NCBI GenBank assembly: GCA_036835375.1
Contig: DAITMB010000064.1
Span: 1 to 28,094 of the forward strand
Reading direction: 5' to 3'
From: JANQTF01 sp036835375
GTDB lineage: Bacteria; Bacteroidota; Bacteroidia; J057
DNA length: 28,094 bases
The translations under genes were made by a program, and so were the position numbers. The notes under the pieces are model-generated. The model was not told where the DNA came from, did no database searches, and saw only the letters and a list, made by a program, of their open reading frames with translations. Shown in pieces: positions 6,770 through 15,593 of the stretch. Position 1 is the first letter of the stretch; each line of letters opens with the position of its first letter.

Positions 6770-6819
6770 CGCTTCCTAGATTTAAAGGCGATCTTTTCGC
6801 CCAGCCCTTACGCTTCCTA
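6770..6819 (+). promoter_or_regulatory. Direct repeat CGCTTCCTA upstream of the sugar transporter
   Basis: CGCTTCCTA occurs at 6770-6778 and 6811-6819, with starts 41 bases apart, about four helical turns, in the 202-bp gap before the transporter gene. A TAAATTTG at 6740-6747 matches the Bacteroidota -7 consensus, but I see no matching -33 element at the right spacing. The repeats could be operator half-sites; they could also be chance. Confidence 0.2.
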
Positions 6820-6887
6820 AAAGCTTGAATTCTGAGTTCTACCAGATTTTCGAATGAATCTCTTCCCCCTACGTTATCGTTAGTCGC

Positions 6888-8333
6888 ATGAACCACGCAA
6901 AACTCCTCTACTGGTCGATCACGGTGGCCCTTGGCGGCTTCCTGTTTGGGTTTGACACTGCGGTGATTTCGGGCGCAGAGCAGGACATTCAGCGGATTTG
7001 GGCGCTAGACACGGGAAGCCATGGGTTGGCCATCGCCATTGCGCTGTATGGCACGGTGATCGGGGCCCTCTTTGGCGGCATTCCATCCGACAAATATGGC
7101 CGCAAAAACACCCTCATTGGCATCGGTCTGCTTTATTTGGTCTCGGCGCTTGGCTCAGCACTGGCCCCGGAGCTGTATAGCTTTATGATTTTTCGCTTCA
7201 TCGGGGGCTTAGGGGTGGGAGCTTCCTCCGTGGCGGCACCCATGTACATTTCAGAGATTGCCCCTGCCAAGAATCGCGGCAAGCTCGTGGCCTTGTTTCA
7301 GTTCAATATTGTGCTGGGCATTGTGGTGGCATATCTGTCAAATTATCTTCTGTCCGACTTGGGAGAAGACGCGTGGCGCTGGATGTTGGGGGTAGAGGCT
7401 TTTCCGGCGTTAATCTTTGCAGGAATGGTAGCGTTTGTCCCCAAAAGTCCTCGTTGGCTGTTTCTCCATCAAGGCGACCGGGCAGGTGCACAGGCAGTGC
7501 TCAGGCGCATTGATCCGCATTCTGCCGATGCCAGAATGCTGGAAATGGCAGATTACTTTCAGCAACAAAATGGCCGAACCGTGTCGATTCGACTGTTCTT
7601 CAGTAAGGTGTTTCGCTGGCCCATCATCTTGGCGCTGCTATTTGCATTTTTCAATCAGCTCTCCGGGATCAATGCCATCATTTACTATGCTCCCCGCATT
7701 TTTCAGGTGACGGGGGTAGCGGCGGATAATGCCCTGCTATCAGCTTCCCTCATTGGGCTGGTCAATCTCGTCTTTACCATGCTGGGCCTCACGCTGATCG
7801 ACCGAGTGGGGCGCAAAACCCTGATGCTCATCGGATCCTGTGGGCTCATTCTCACCCTGGGCCTCACAGCGTTCACGTTCCTCTCCGCTTCGATCGACCT
7901 CAGCCGCATCGGCGATGTACAGGCATATTTGGCCTCCCTCACGCCAGCCGAACGAGCGAACATGCAGGCAGAGTTTGGTAACGTGCTTTACTATTTGTGT
8001 GGCTTCATCGCCTTCTTTGCCATGTCGCAAGGGGCCGTGATCTGGGTATTCATCTCTGAGATTTTTCCGAACGAAGTCCGTGGCTATGGTCAATCTCTGG
8101 GATCATTTACACACTGGATTCTCGCGGCTGTTATCACCAATGTGTTTCCGTATTTCCTTGATCGCTTGGGCGGGGGTCCCATTTTTGCCTTTTTTAGTCT
8201 CATGATGGTGCTGCAACTACTTTACACGATCTTCCTTTTGCCCGAAACCAAGGGGAAGACCCTCGAAGAGTTGGGCGTATCCATGACTGAAATTCCAAGA
8301 GCATCACCCCCTACCAGCCAACATAAGGTGTGA
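6888..8333 (+). CDS. MFS sugar:H+ symporter (sugar porter family)
   Basis: A 481-residue inner-membrane transporter with twelve predicted transmembrane helices. Sugar porter family signatures appear in order: FGFDTAVISGA in helix 1, DKYGRKNTLIG in loop 2-3, a PKSPRWLF form of PESPRWL near residue 185, QLSGINAIIYYAPRIF in helix 7 (the sugar-contacting QxxGxNxxxYY motif), DRVGRKTLM in loop 8-9, ISEIFPNEVRG, and PETKGKTLEEL at the C-terminus. XylE, AraE and GalP belong to this family, so import of a pentose or hexose driven by protons is expected; the exact sugar is uncertain. It follows the exported oxidoreductase by 202 bp on the same strand and may be co-regulated with it. Confidence 0.92.
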   Translation: MNHAKLLYWSITVALGGFLFGFDTAVISGAEQDIQRIWALDTGSHGLAIAIALYGTVIGALFGGIPSDKYGRKNTLIGIGLLYLVSALGSALAPELYSFMIFRFIGGLGVGASSVAAPMYISEIAPAKNRGKLVALFQFNIVLGIVVAYLSNYLLSDLGEDAWRWMLGVEAFPALIFAGMVAFVPKSPRWLFLHQGDRAGAQAVLRRIDPHSADARMLEMADYFQQQNGRTVSIRLFFSKVFRWPIILALLFAFFNQLSGINAIIYYAPRIFQVTGVAADNALLSASLIGLVNLVFTMLGLTLIDRVGRKTLMLIGSCGLILTLGLTAFTFLSASIDLSRIGDVQAYLASLTPAERANMQAEFGNVLYYLCGFIAFFAMSQGAVIWVFISEIFPNEVRGYGQSLGSFTHWILAAVITNVFPYFLDRLGGGPIFAFFSLMMVLQLLYTIFLLPETKGKTLEELGVSMTEIPRASPPTSQHKV

Positions 8334-8352
8334 CCAATGGATAATTTTCCTC

Positions 8353-8392
8353 AAAAAAGCGGCACAGATCAAGTGATCTGTGCCGCTTTTTT
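8353..8392. terminator. Bidirectional Rho-independent terminator
   Basis: AAAAAAGCGGCACAGATC pairs with GATCTGTGCCGCTTTTTT across a short loop (about 8371-8374), a long perfect stem with an A-tract on one side and a T-tract on the other. It lies between the convergent transporter (ends 8333) and metalloprotease (ends 8407), so it can serve both. Confidence 0.93.
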
Positions 8393-8406
8393 GGGGGTGA
8401 GATTGC

Positions 8407-9276
8407 CTATTGATACTTGGCGCCGATGGTTCTCGCCTCAGGAATCCACTTTTGGAGATTGGATTGGCGGGTAGAAGGGGAGGGGTGCGTGCTGAGAAAT
8501 TCTGGGGGAGAGGCCCCACCTGCGGCGCCCATTCGTTGCCAGAAAGGCACGGCTGCATTCAAATCAAATCCCGCAATGGCCATGAGATAAAGTCCGATTT
8601 GATCAGCTTCTGATTCATGCTTTCGAGAAAAAGGAAGCAAAATCCCGACTTGTGCCCCCACACCAGCGGCTGCCATCATGATCTGGCGGGTGCGTGCAGC
8701 GTTGGCAGCGGAAGCGCTGTCGGTCGCCGAACTTTGACGCACAGAAAGCAGTGCATCTGCTACCATGAGAGAGCCTTGGGTGCCGAGCTGCTGAGACATG
8801 CGTTCATTCCCGTGATGGGCGAGCGCATGGGCAATTTCGTGCCCCATGACCACTGCCAAGCCATCGTCGTTTTGAGCAATGGGGAGAATGCCTGTGTACA
8901 CCACGACTTTTCCGCCAGGCATACAGAAGGCGTTGATCATGGGATCGTTCACGACATTGAACTCCCATTCAAAGTCTTTGAGGTCTTCGGACATGCCGTT
9001 TGCCGCATAGTATTTGTTGACTGCAACGACCAATCGGTCGCCGATCCGGCGGACTCGATCTACTTCTGCACCTGTTTTTTGGGGAGGATTTTGTTGCAAA
9101 AACATCGCGTACTGATCAAAGCTCAAGGTGTTGATCTGTGAATTGGGCAGGAGCTTAGCTTGGCGGCGACCAGTGAAGGCGACCTTGGCACATGCGAAGC
9201 TAATGAGCGCCACGATGAGCAGGAGACTCATGACTTGCAGGGGGCGGTAGCGCGCCAGTTGAGAGATTCTTTTCAT
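8407..9276 (-). CDS. M48 family metallopeptidase
   Basis: A 289-residue zinc metalloprotease. A hydrophobic N-terminal segment (about residues 13-29) ends in FAC, so it is either a signal-anchored or a lipid-modified periplasmic protein; the lipobox is weak. The zinc motif HEIAH is at 146-150 within MGHEIAHALAHH, and the third ligand is the glutamate at 221 in HESEAD. The substrate-groove segment INAFCMPGGKVVVYTGIL is the typical BepA/LoiP-type M48C pattern. Family members handle misassembled outer-membrane proteins, so envelope protein quality control is the likely role. No TPR domain is attached, unlike BepA. It stands alone, convergent with the transporter. Confidence 0.92.
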   Translation of the reverse strand: MKRISQLARYRPLQVMSLLLIVALISFACAKVAFTGRRQAKLLPNSQINTLSFDQYAMFLQQNPPQKTGAEVDRVRRIGDRLVVAVNKYYAANGMSEDLKDFEWEFNVVNDPMINAFCMPGGKVVVYTGILPIAQNDDGLAVVMGHEIAHALAHHGNERMSQQLGTQGSLMVADALLSVRQSSATDSASAANAARTRQIMMAAAGVGAQVGILLPFSRKHESEADQIGLYLMAIAGFDLNAAVPFWQRMGAAGGASPPEFLSTHPSPSTRQSNLQKWIPEARTIGAKYQ

Positions 9277-9781
9277 GTCTTTTGTTGTGTGAAGTGGAAG
9301 TTAAGTAGATAGCGTGAGGTAATGGAAAAAGAGAAGTGAATGAAGATGAAATCCCGGTAGAGGGAAACCCGAAAAAGACCTTGCCTTATGGCGAGAAGTG
9401 AAGTGTATATGCCTACGGTAGAGAATCAAAAAGCTCAAGGAAAGTAAGCAAAGATGAGGAATCATAAGTAGATAAGATAACCTCAGATAAAGGAAGGGTA
9501 TTGCTGTCTAAGCTACATATTGCTACGTGTGACGATGTGAATGGTGAGCATGTCACCCAACGAAGGCAGTGAAAAATGATTTTTCTCAAAAGTGATCCAC
9601 TTCTTGAGAAAATCGAGGGAGGAGAGAGGGCAAAAAGATGTTTTTCCGTGTAATGGAGTGTCCATTCTCAGCATGCCTTATTTTGATTGTTTTCGTTGAT
9701 TTATCGTGACGCATAGATTCGGATATGCTCTGTAACTAAGTCTTTTATTCCCCATTTTACTCACGGTAACTCAGCTACGAA
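9277..9781. other. 505-bp intergenic region with one imperfect hairpin
   Basis: No convincing protein-coding frame was seen on either strand between the metalloprotease start and the small ORF at 9782. The sequence is purine-rich on the plus strand. It holds the hairpin at 9581-9612. A TTGATTT (9697-9703) and TAGATTCG (9715-9722) loosely resemble a promoter reading towards the small ORF. Confidence 0.5.
9581..9612. repeat. Imperfect hairpin in the long intergenic region
   Basis: TTTTCTCAAAAGTG (9581-9594) pairs with CACTTCTTGAGAAAA (9598-9612) across the trinucleotide ATC, with a single bulged base. With U-rich and A-rich outer stems it could end a transcript in either direction or be the core of a small RNA. 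No gene ends near it. Confidence 0.5.
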
Positions 9782-9982
9782 ATGATGAACTCTATGATTG
9801 CTTTTTTAATGTGGTTGTTTGGCTGGGGTGCACCAATGCCAGTCTCAGTGACCAAAGCCCCGCTTCCAGCTGTAGGTTCACAACAAAATGCACCTACCCT
9901 GGAGGATTACTCTCCTGAGAATTACAGCCAGCAGGTGACGATCATCATCTATGACGACACCTTCTTCGGGGTGAAGCGTTGA
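9782..9982 (+). CDS. 66-residue small membrane or secreted peptide, unknown
   Basis: ATG at 9782 opens 66 codons. The first ~20 residues are strongly hydrophobic (MIAFLMWLFGWGAP within them), giving a single membrane span or signal; the rest is polar, with 'APTLEDYSPENYSQQV' and a beta-like 'TIIIYDDTFFGV' before a basic end. I do not recognise it. Support for a real gene comes from the terminator downstream, which has its T-tract only in this direction, and from the absence of any other plus-strand gene nearby. It could instead be a non-coding RNA with a chance ORF. Confidence 0.45.
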   Translation: MMNSMIAFLMWLFGWGAPMPVSVTKAPLPAVGSQQNAPTLEDYSPENYSQQVTIIIYDDTFFGVKR

Positions 9983-10059
9983 GCCATGCTTGACATGACG
10001 TTTACTAAATTTGGACAAGAGATTTTTCATTTTTTTTAAAGTCCAGTAGTTCAGCTACC

Positions 10060-10102
10060 ATCTTCCGGCCCAGCCATTTGCGTTGAGCCGGAAGATTTTT
10101 TT
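10060..10102 (+). terminator. Rho-independent terminator, plus strand
   Basis: ATCTTCCGGC (10060-10069) pairs with GCCGGAAGAT (10087-10096) over a 17-nt loop and is followed by a run of T to 10102. The minus strand has no T-tract past the stem, so this ends a plus-strand transcript, most simply that of the small ORF at 9782-9982. Confidence 0.8.
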
Positions 10103-10111
10103 AGCCTTCCA

Positions 10112-11584
10112 TCACGAGTTCAGGGCCTTTTCTCGTAGCCACAGGTCAATGGAAATCAAGTCGGATTCTCCGCCATAACGAGAATCCTTCACCTGATCTA
10201 GTTCGGTCATGATTGGCTTGGCCTTGCGAAGTGTCGCTTGGAAATCATAGCCCTCCCTGTACCAGATTAGCAGCAATTTCAGCAAGAGACTCGACCGCGG
10301 CCGAGTTTCTTGCTGTATAGTAGTCGTGCGCTTCACAAACTGTCGCAGATTCTGGATCTTGGTCTCGAGCAAATCAAGGTGTCCGAGCTCGTGAAGAATG
10401 ATGATTTCGAGCCTGCGCACGATCAAGTTCCAGCCTTTTTTGTCTGAGAGCAGAGCAGTGGTGCCTTGGAGCTCCCGATTAGCCTCCTTGTATTGGCCTT
10501 GCCTCACCAGGACACATGACTGAAAGTATTGCCAGCGAGCCGCAAGATGCTTTGACCCTTCGAAGTCGTCTTCTTCATGAAAAAGTGGATGGGAGCGGGC
10601 TTGGACGATGTAGCTTTCGGCGCTGAGGAGTTGGTGGGAGAAAAAAGCGATTCGAAAGGCGAGCTCCAAGCCGCGGAGATAGTTCATCTGCGCGGGAGGA
10701 AATTTGCTCAAAGACTGCTCCGATGCCGCTGCAGCTTCTTCGAATTGGCCGATTCGCAGATAGATTTCACCTAGGTAGCCTTCTGCGACTGCGATGCGCT
10801 GTGGCGACGCAAACTCTGTGGTGTTATGGACTAGGTCTCGGTAAGCAAGACCAAAGCGGAGGGCCGCTTGGTCATTGGCAGCTAATTCATTGTAGTAAAT
10901 TTCTGTCAGGTAGTAATAGCTCTGGATCTGTGGATGAGAGGTTTCTGTGGAGATATTTTTCAGCTCATCAATTTTTTCACGGGCCTCTTGCAGCTCTTCC
11001 ACGGTGAGGGTTTGGTGCGCGAATAGATTGGAAAGGCGATAGTACAGAATGGTGCCCTGAGAGAGCAAAAACCGCAAACGATTGAGTGCCAGGAGCCGAT
11101 CGCTGTGTTTGGTGAAATCGAGGACAGAACTTCGGTTGCTGTAGTTGCGGTAAAGCAGCATTTCTGCCTGAAACTCTTCTTCGTAGAAATGAAAACGCTT
11201 GGCGGTAGCCAAAACCTGTAGCAACAAACTCTTGGAAGCGGCATAAGCACCGCGTCCCAGTAGGATCTCACCTTGAAGAAATCGCTTGCGGGCCTGGAGT
11301 CTGGCATTGACCGCAGGACTGTATTCAGAGAGACTTTTGTCGTGAATGATGGCATTTTCTAGCATTCGCTTAAGGCGGGACTTGGTCACCCGAAACGTGT
11401 TGTCGGGTTCTTTGCCATACAATTTTTGGGCGTAAAAAGCCTCTTCCTGCTCCTCGTAGTGTGTCACCAAGTCGAATAGCGTGCCCACTCGCTCGTAATC
11501 GAAGGGCGCTTGTTGAATCCGTTGCTTAATGCGCCTCATCTCTGATTTACGCAGTTTTCGGATGATATCGTAGAGGACTTTCAT
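10112..11584 (-). CDS. Helical-repeat (TPR-like) cytoplasmic protein, unknown function
   Basis: A 490-residue protein without signal peptide or membrane span. The N-terminus (MKVLYDIIRKLRKSEMRRIK, then a conserved 'LFDLVTHYEEQEEAFYAQKL') resembles a group of Bacteroidota proteins of unknown function that start with a basic helical segment and continue as a long alpha-helical array. Helix pairs with TPR-like spacing follow, for example around 'GEILLGRGAYAASKSLLLQV' and 'AEGYLGEIYLRIGQFEEAAA'. A scaffold or regulatory interaction role is possible but not shown. It is divergent from the TonB-dependent receptor, sharing a 289-bp upstream region, which may mean joint regulation. The start ATG at 11584 is the only good one. 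Confidence 0.75.
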   Translation of the reverse strand: MKVLYDIIRKLRKSEMRRIKQRIQQAPFDYERVGTLFDLVTHYEEQEEAFYAQKLYGKEPDNTFRVTKSRLKRMLENAIIHDKSLSEYSPAVNARLQARKRFLQGEILLGRGAYAASKSLLLQVLATAKRFHFYEEEFQAEMLLYRNYSNRSSVLDFTKHSDRLLALNRLRFLLSQGTILYYRLSNLFAHQTLTVEELQEAREKIDELKNISTETSHPQIQSYYYLTEIYYNELAANDQAALRFGLAYRDLVHNTTEFASPQRIAVAEGYLGEIYLRIGQFEEAAAASEQSLSKFPPAQMNYLRGLELAFRIAFFSHQLLSAESYIVQARSHPLFHEEDDFEGSKHLAARWQYFQSCVLVRQGQYKEANRELQGTTALLSDKKGWNLIVRRLEIIILHELGHLDLLETKIQNLRQFVKRTTTIQQETRPRSSLLLKLLLIWYREGYDFQATLRKAKPIMTELDQVKDSRYGGESDLISIDLWLREKALNS

Positions 11585-11873
11585 GAGAGGACTAGGATCA
11601 AGGAGGGAGTTTGAAGGCAGAAATTCGGAAAAATTGGGGAAAAGTGGAGAGAAACCTCAGAGGTACCCGTGTAATCGATTCCTTTTTTTCTGCATTTGTG
11701 TCGGGAGAACCTTTTCTACTTTGACCCTGCCAATTGAGAGCACTGTCAGTTCTTGCTTTAGATCAGGAGAGAATACAGCATTCTTGTTCATCTATTTGGA
11801 ATTCTTAGGACAAGGTGCCTATTTTATCGCCTATTCTTTCGTCGCAGATCAAATTCCTCAGCCTATTGCACAT
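11585..11873. other. Divergent intergenic region upstream of the receptor gene
   Basis: This stretch lies between two divergent genes. It is open in the receptor frame, but the translation is unlike any receptor N-terminus and the true signal peptide begins at 11874, so I treat it as promoter and 5' leader. TTTG at 11695-11698 and TACTTTGA at 11717-11724, 18 bases apart, are a weak promoter candidate towards the receptor. Confidence 0.4.
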
Positions 11874-14800
11874 ATGCTACAACGCATTTTTACCTTCACA
11901 CTATTGGCCTTTGTCTCCGTGTTAGGTGTACACGCACAAGACGGAAAATTGACAGGTCGCGTCTTAGGTTCTAACGGAGATCCTCTTTCTGCAGCTACCG
12001 TGGTGGTTTTTGATGGAGAGCTATTCGTAAAAGGAGTCAATACAGACGATGATGGCAGGTACTCCATCAATCCACTTGTACCGGGAAATTACCGAGTAGA
12101 AGTGCGCTATCTGGCCAATATCAAAACCTTTGAAGACGTGCCTGTCAATGCAGGTCAAACCAGGATTTTGGATGTGCTCATGGGCGACGATGTGACCATC
12201 GAGGAAGTAGTGATTGTGGGTAATCCCGTCTTCGAAAAAGACCCAGCCGTAGTGACAACACTCACCGGAGAGGACTTCAAAAACCTCAGTACCCGTGACG
12301 TTAACTCAGTCGCGGCGCTGACCCCAGGGGTCTATCAGTCCGATGAAGGCAGTGGAGAGTTGAACATCCGTGGAGCGCGAAGCACGTCCAATGTGTACTA
12401 TATCGACGGGATGAAAATCCGTGGGCAGACTACTCTCCCTCAATCCTCCATTTCACAGTACCAGGTATATACCGGTGGCACTCCTGCGGAGTTTGGCGAC
12501 TTTACCGGCGGGGTCATCTCCATCACGACTGCCTCTCCCGCTTCTGCATTCAGTGGAGGAGTGGAATATGTCACGTCGGAATATCTGGATCCCTTTGGCC
12601 ACAACCTCGCATCGCTCACTTTGACTGGGCCACTGATCACAAAGAAATCAGACATGGGCAAGCGCTCCATTCTGGGCTTTTTCTTCAGCGGTGAGCTGGA
12701 TTACAACCGGGATCAAGACCCTGCTTACACTGGCATATATGCGTTGAAAGGGGGCATCTTAGAAGATCTTCAAAATCGACCTGTAGAGATTGCCAATGAC
12801 AACCTCGGGTTTCGCTCAAGAGCTGCGTTTTTGACGCGGGAGAGTTGGGATACCGTACAGGCAAAGAGTTTCAATACAGGTCTTCGTGCGCGCGGCTTGG
12901 CTCGTCTTGACTTCCAGCCAACTCCCACGATATTGATCAAGGTTGGGGCTAACTATGAGTATATTAATACGGACCAATGGTCAACAGACAACATGCTTTT
13001 TGCTCCTAATCCTCAAAACGAGTTCGACGGACGTAATTACCGGGCTTGGGTTAGGTTCCAGCAATCTTTTAAAGGCTCAGAAAACAGCAAAATCAGAAAC
13101 TTTTTCTACTCTATTCAAGCGGATTATTCTCTCTACCAACGGCGCTTTCAAAATACCCTCCATCAAGACAGCCTCTTTAATTATGGCCACGTAGGGAAAT
13201 TTTCCTTTGACGAAGTGCCAGTTTATGGATATATAGACAACCCGCAAGACCCCAGTTACTCCGGAGCCTATTGGCGCACGGCGGGATATGCTTTTGATAA
13301 CTTACAGTTTGATCCTACCACTTCTCGCAATCCGTTGCTCGCCAATTACAACACGGCGATTCTGGATCACGTGTCAGAAAATGGAATCACCAACCTGGAT
13401 TTCAATCGCGTTTTCCTGGATCCTTCCCCCGTCGTCAATCGGCTTTTTAGCCTGAATGATTTGGCCTTCCGCCAAGGGTTACTCAATGGCACCAGTCCTG
13501 CACGGATCTACTCGGTGTTCTCTGGAATTGGGGCGAATGCTGGGGGGTATCAAAAATTTGATTTCGAGCAATATCGCATTGTAGGACAGTTAAACGCAGA
13601 AATTCAGGGACACAACATTCGTGGCGGATTTGAATTTGAGCAGCGCGTGGAGCGTGCCTATGCACTCGGCGCCCGCCAGCTGTGGAGTTGGATGAGACAA
13701 TACTCCAATTTTCACCTGCTCAACCTTGAAAACGATCCCAATAATTTCATTCCGGTGGTTCGTGACGGAGAGTTCCAAGACACCGTCATCGTCCCTCGAC
13801 GATATTCTGCCACAGATCAGTCCACTTTTGACCAAAACCTTCGCACGAAACTTGGACTTCCTATTGACAGCCCCAACTTTATCAACATTGATGAGCTAGA
13901 TCCAAGCTTCTTTTCGCTTGACATGTTCAGCGCAGATGAATTGCTGGCAAACGGCCTGGGGCCGATTTCCTATTACGGATTTGATTACCTCGGGAACAAG
14001 CAAGAGACAGTGCCCTGGCAGAACTTCTTCAACCCTGAAGGAAACCGACCTCAGAACGCCTTCTCACCAACCTATTTTTCTGGTTTCATTCAAGACAAGT
14101 TCGAATTTGAGGACATCATCTTCAACATGGGGCTTCGTGTGGACCGATTTGATGGGAACCAGCCGGTGCTGAAAGACAACTATTCTCTTTACGCAACTTA
14201 CAATGCGGCGGAAATTGCTTCTGGCGAGCTGGGAGTTCCCGGGTACACCCTGCCATCAGGGATTGGTTCCAACTTTGTTCCTTATGTGGACAATGCCAAC
14301 AATCCTACCTCTATTATAGGATACCGCAATGGCGAGTCTTGGTTCGATGCCAGTGGAGCTCCCGTTTCCTCCAATGAGATCCGCACGCAGTCTGGAGGCA
14401 CCGTGCAACCAGCCGTTCGTGAAAGTGAAGTGAACGAAAACTCTTTCGAGGATTATTCCCCCCAGACGGTGTTCATGCCGAGGATTTCGTTTTCCTTCCC
14501 TATTTCTGACTTAGCCCTGTTCTTTGCTCACTACGATGTGCTCTCCCAGCGTCCTGGACAGGCCTTCGTCACGTCAACTTCTTTGTTGGCAGGTCAGATT
14601 TCGAACTACGCGTTTTTGGAAAACACGCCAACTTCGACCGTCATCAATCCTAATCTCCGTCCAGAGATCACCATTGATTATGAAGCTGGCTTCAAGCAAA
14701 AGGTAGGTGAGACAATGGCCTTGACCGTGTCGGCTTTCTACCGCGAAATGAGGAACATGGTCCGCTTTCGCCGCTTCAACAATGGATTTCCCTTCAGCTA

Positions 14801-15569
14801 CGATACCTACGATAATCTGGACTTCGGAACTGTCAAAGGGTTTACCTTCAACTACGACATGCGCCGCACGCGTAACGTGCAGCTTCGGGCCTCCTACACC
14901 CACCAATATTCAGATGCGACAGGATCAAATTTTAACTCTGCCCGAAATGTGACCAACACCTTGGAAGGAGTCGGTATTCTGCGGGTTCTTCTGCCCAATG
15001 ACGAAGACATCCGTCACAGAATTGCAGGAAGCTTTGACTACCGCTTCTCAGGTCGCGACAGAGGCCCTGCAGTCACTATCGGAGGCAAAACGTTCTACCC
15101 GCTTGAAGAATTTGGAAGTAACCTCTCCTTTCAGTTGACATCCGGGCGGCCATTCACTCAAAGCGGAATCCCAACCCAGTCAATCGCTTTAGGGGTGGCT
15201 CAGGGAAGCCAAATCGTAGGTACCCCCAATGGCCGACGTTTACCTTGGACCTATCGGATGGACCTGCGCGCTGACAAGAACTTTATGCTCGGCGGGAAAT
15301 TGAAAAATGGAGAAATGGGTCGAATCTATGACCTGAACCTCTATGTGCAGGTGCTCAATTTGCTCAACACCCAAAACGTCCTCGGTGTGTATAGCTACAC
15401 GGGACTTCCCACGGATGATGGGTGGCTTACCAGCGACCCGGGACTACAATTTATCCCCAGTCAAATCTCTCCTGAAGCCTACGTTGATCAGTATTCAGCA
15501 CGGCTGTTAAGCCCTGAGGACTTTAGCCTACCACGTCGGATTCGCGTTGGTCTTTTGTTTAACTTTTAG
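11874..15569 (+). CDS. TonB-dependent receptor with carboxypeptidase-regulatory-like domain
   Basis: A 1231-residue outer-membrane protein. The ATG at 11874 starts a clean signal peptide (MLQRIFTFTLLAFVSVLGVH, cleavage after AQ). Residues about 23-105 form a carboxypeptidase-regulatory-like beta domain (GKLTGRVLGSNGDPLSAATV, then GRYSINPLVPGNYRVEVRY). The plug domain follows, with DVNSVAALTPGVYQSDEGSG and LNIRGARSTSNVYYIDGMKI. The remainder is a 22-strand-type barrel with many aromatic turns, ending in GLLFNF with the terminal phenylalanine typical of outer-membrane barrels. Such receptors import large ligands using TonB energy. There is no SusD-like lipoprotein next to it; instead two genes follow closely (24 bases to the next), which points to a different partner type. 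Ligand unknown. Confidence 0.93.
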   Translation: MLQRIFTFTLLAFVSVLGVHAQDGKLTGRVLGSNGDPLSAATVVVFDGELFVKGVNTDDDGRYSINPLVPGNYRVEVRYLANIKTFEDVPVNAGQTRILDVLMGDDVTIEEVVIVGNPVFEKDPAVVTTLTGEDFKNLSTRDVNSVAALTPGVYQSDEGSGELNIRGARSTSNVYYIDGMKIRGQTTLPQSSISQYQVYTGGTPAEFGDFTGGVISITTASPASAFSGGVEYVTSEYLDPFGHNLASLTLTGPLITKKSDMGKRSILGFFFSGELDYNRDQDPAYTGIYALKGGILEDLQNRPVEIANDNLGFRSRAAFLTRESWDTVQAKSFNTGLRARGLARLDFQPTPTILIKVGANYEYINTDQWSTDNMLFAPNPQNEFDGRNYRAWVRFQQSFKGSENSKIRNFFYSIQADYSLYQRRFQNTLHQDSLFNYGHVGKFSFDEVPVYGYIDNPQDPSYSGAYWRTAGYAFDNLQFDPTTSRNPLLANYNTAILDHVSENGITNLDFNRVFLDPSPVVNRLFSLNDLAFRQGLLNGTSPARIYSVFSGIGANAGGYQKFDFEQYRIVGQLNAEIQGHNIRGGFEFEQRVERAYALGARQLWSWMRQYSNFHLLNLENDPNNFIPVVRDGEFQDTVIVPRRYSATDQSTFDQNLRTKLGLPIDSPNFINIDELDPSFFSLDMFSADELLANGLGPISYYGFDYLGNKQETVPWQNFFNPEGNRPQNAFSPTYFSGFIQDKFEFEDIIFNMGLRVDRFDGNQPVLKDNYSLYATYNAAEIASGELGVPGYTLPSGIGSNFVPYVDNANNPTSIIGYRNGESWFDASGAPVSSNEIRTQSGGTVQPAVRESEVNENSFEDYSPQTVFMPRISFSFPISDLALFFAHYDVLSQRPGQAFVTSTSLLAGQISNYAFLENTPTSTVINPNLRPEITIDYEAGFKQKVGETMALTVSAFYREMRNMVRFRRFNNGFPFSYDTYDNLDFGTVKGFTFNYDMRRTRNVQLRASYTHQYSDATGSNFNSARNVTNTLEGVGILRVLLPNDEDIRHRIAGSFDYRFSGRDRGPAVTIGGKTFYPLEEFGSNLSFQLTSGRPFTQSGIPTQSIALGVAQGSQIVGTPNGRRLPWTYRMDLRADKNFMLGGKLKNGEMGRIYDLNLYVQVLNLLNTQNVLGVYSYTGLPTDDGWLTSDPGLQFIPSQISPEAYVDQYSARLLSPEDFSLPRRIRVGLLFNF

Positions 15570-15593
15570 TCATAGCTGGAAAGCAGCCGGATT

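Noticed and set aside
11583..11873. In-frame extension of the receptor gene upstream of 11874
   Set aside because: The translation is not receptor-like, starts on top of the divergent gene's start codon, and a textbook signal peptide begins at 11874.
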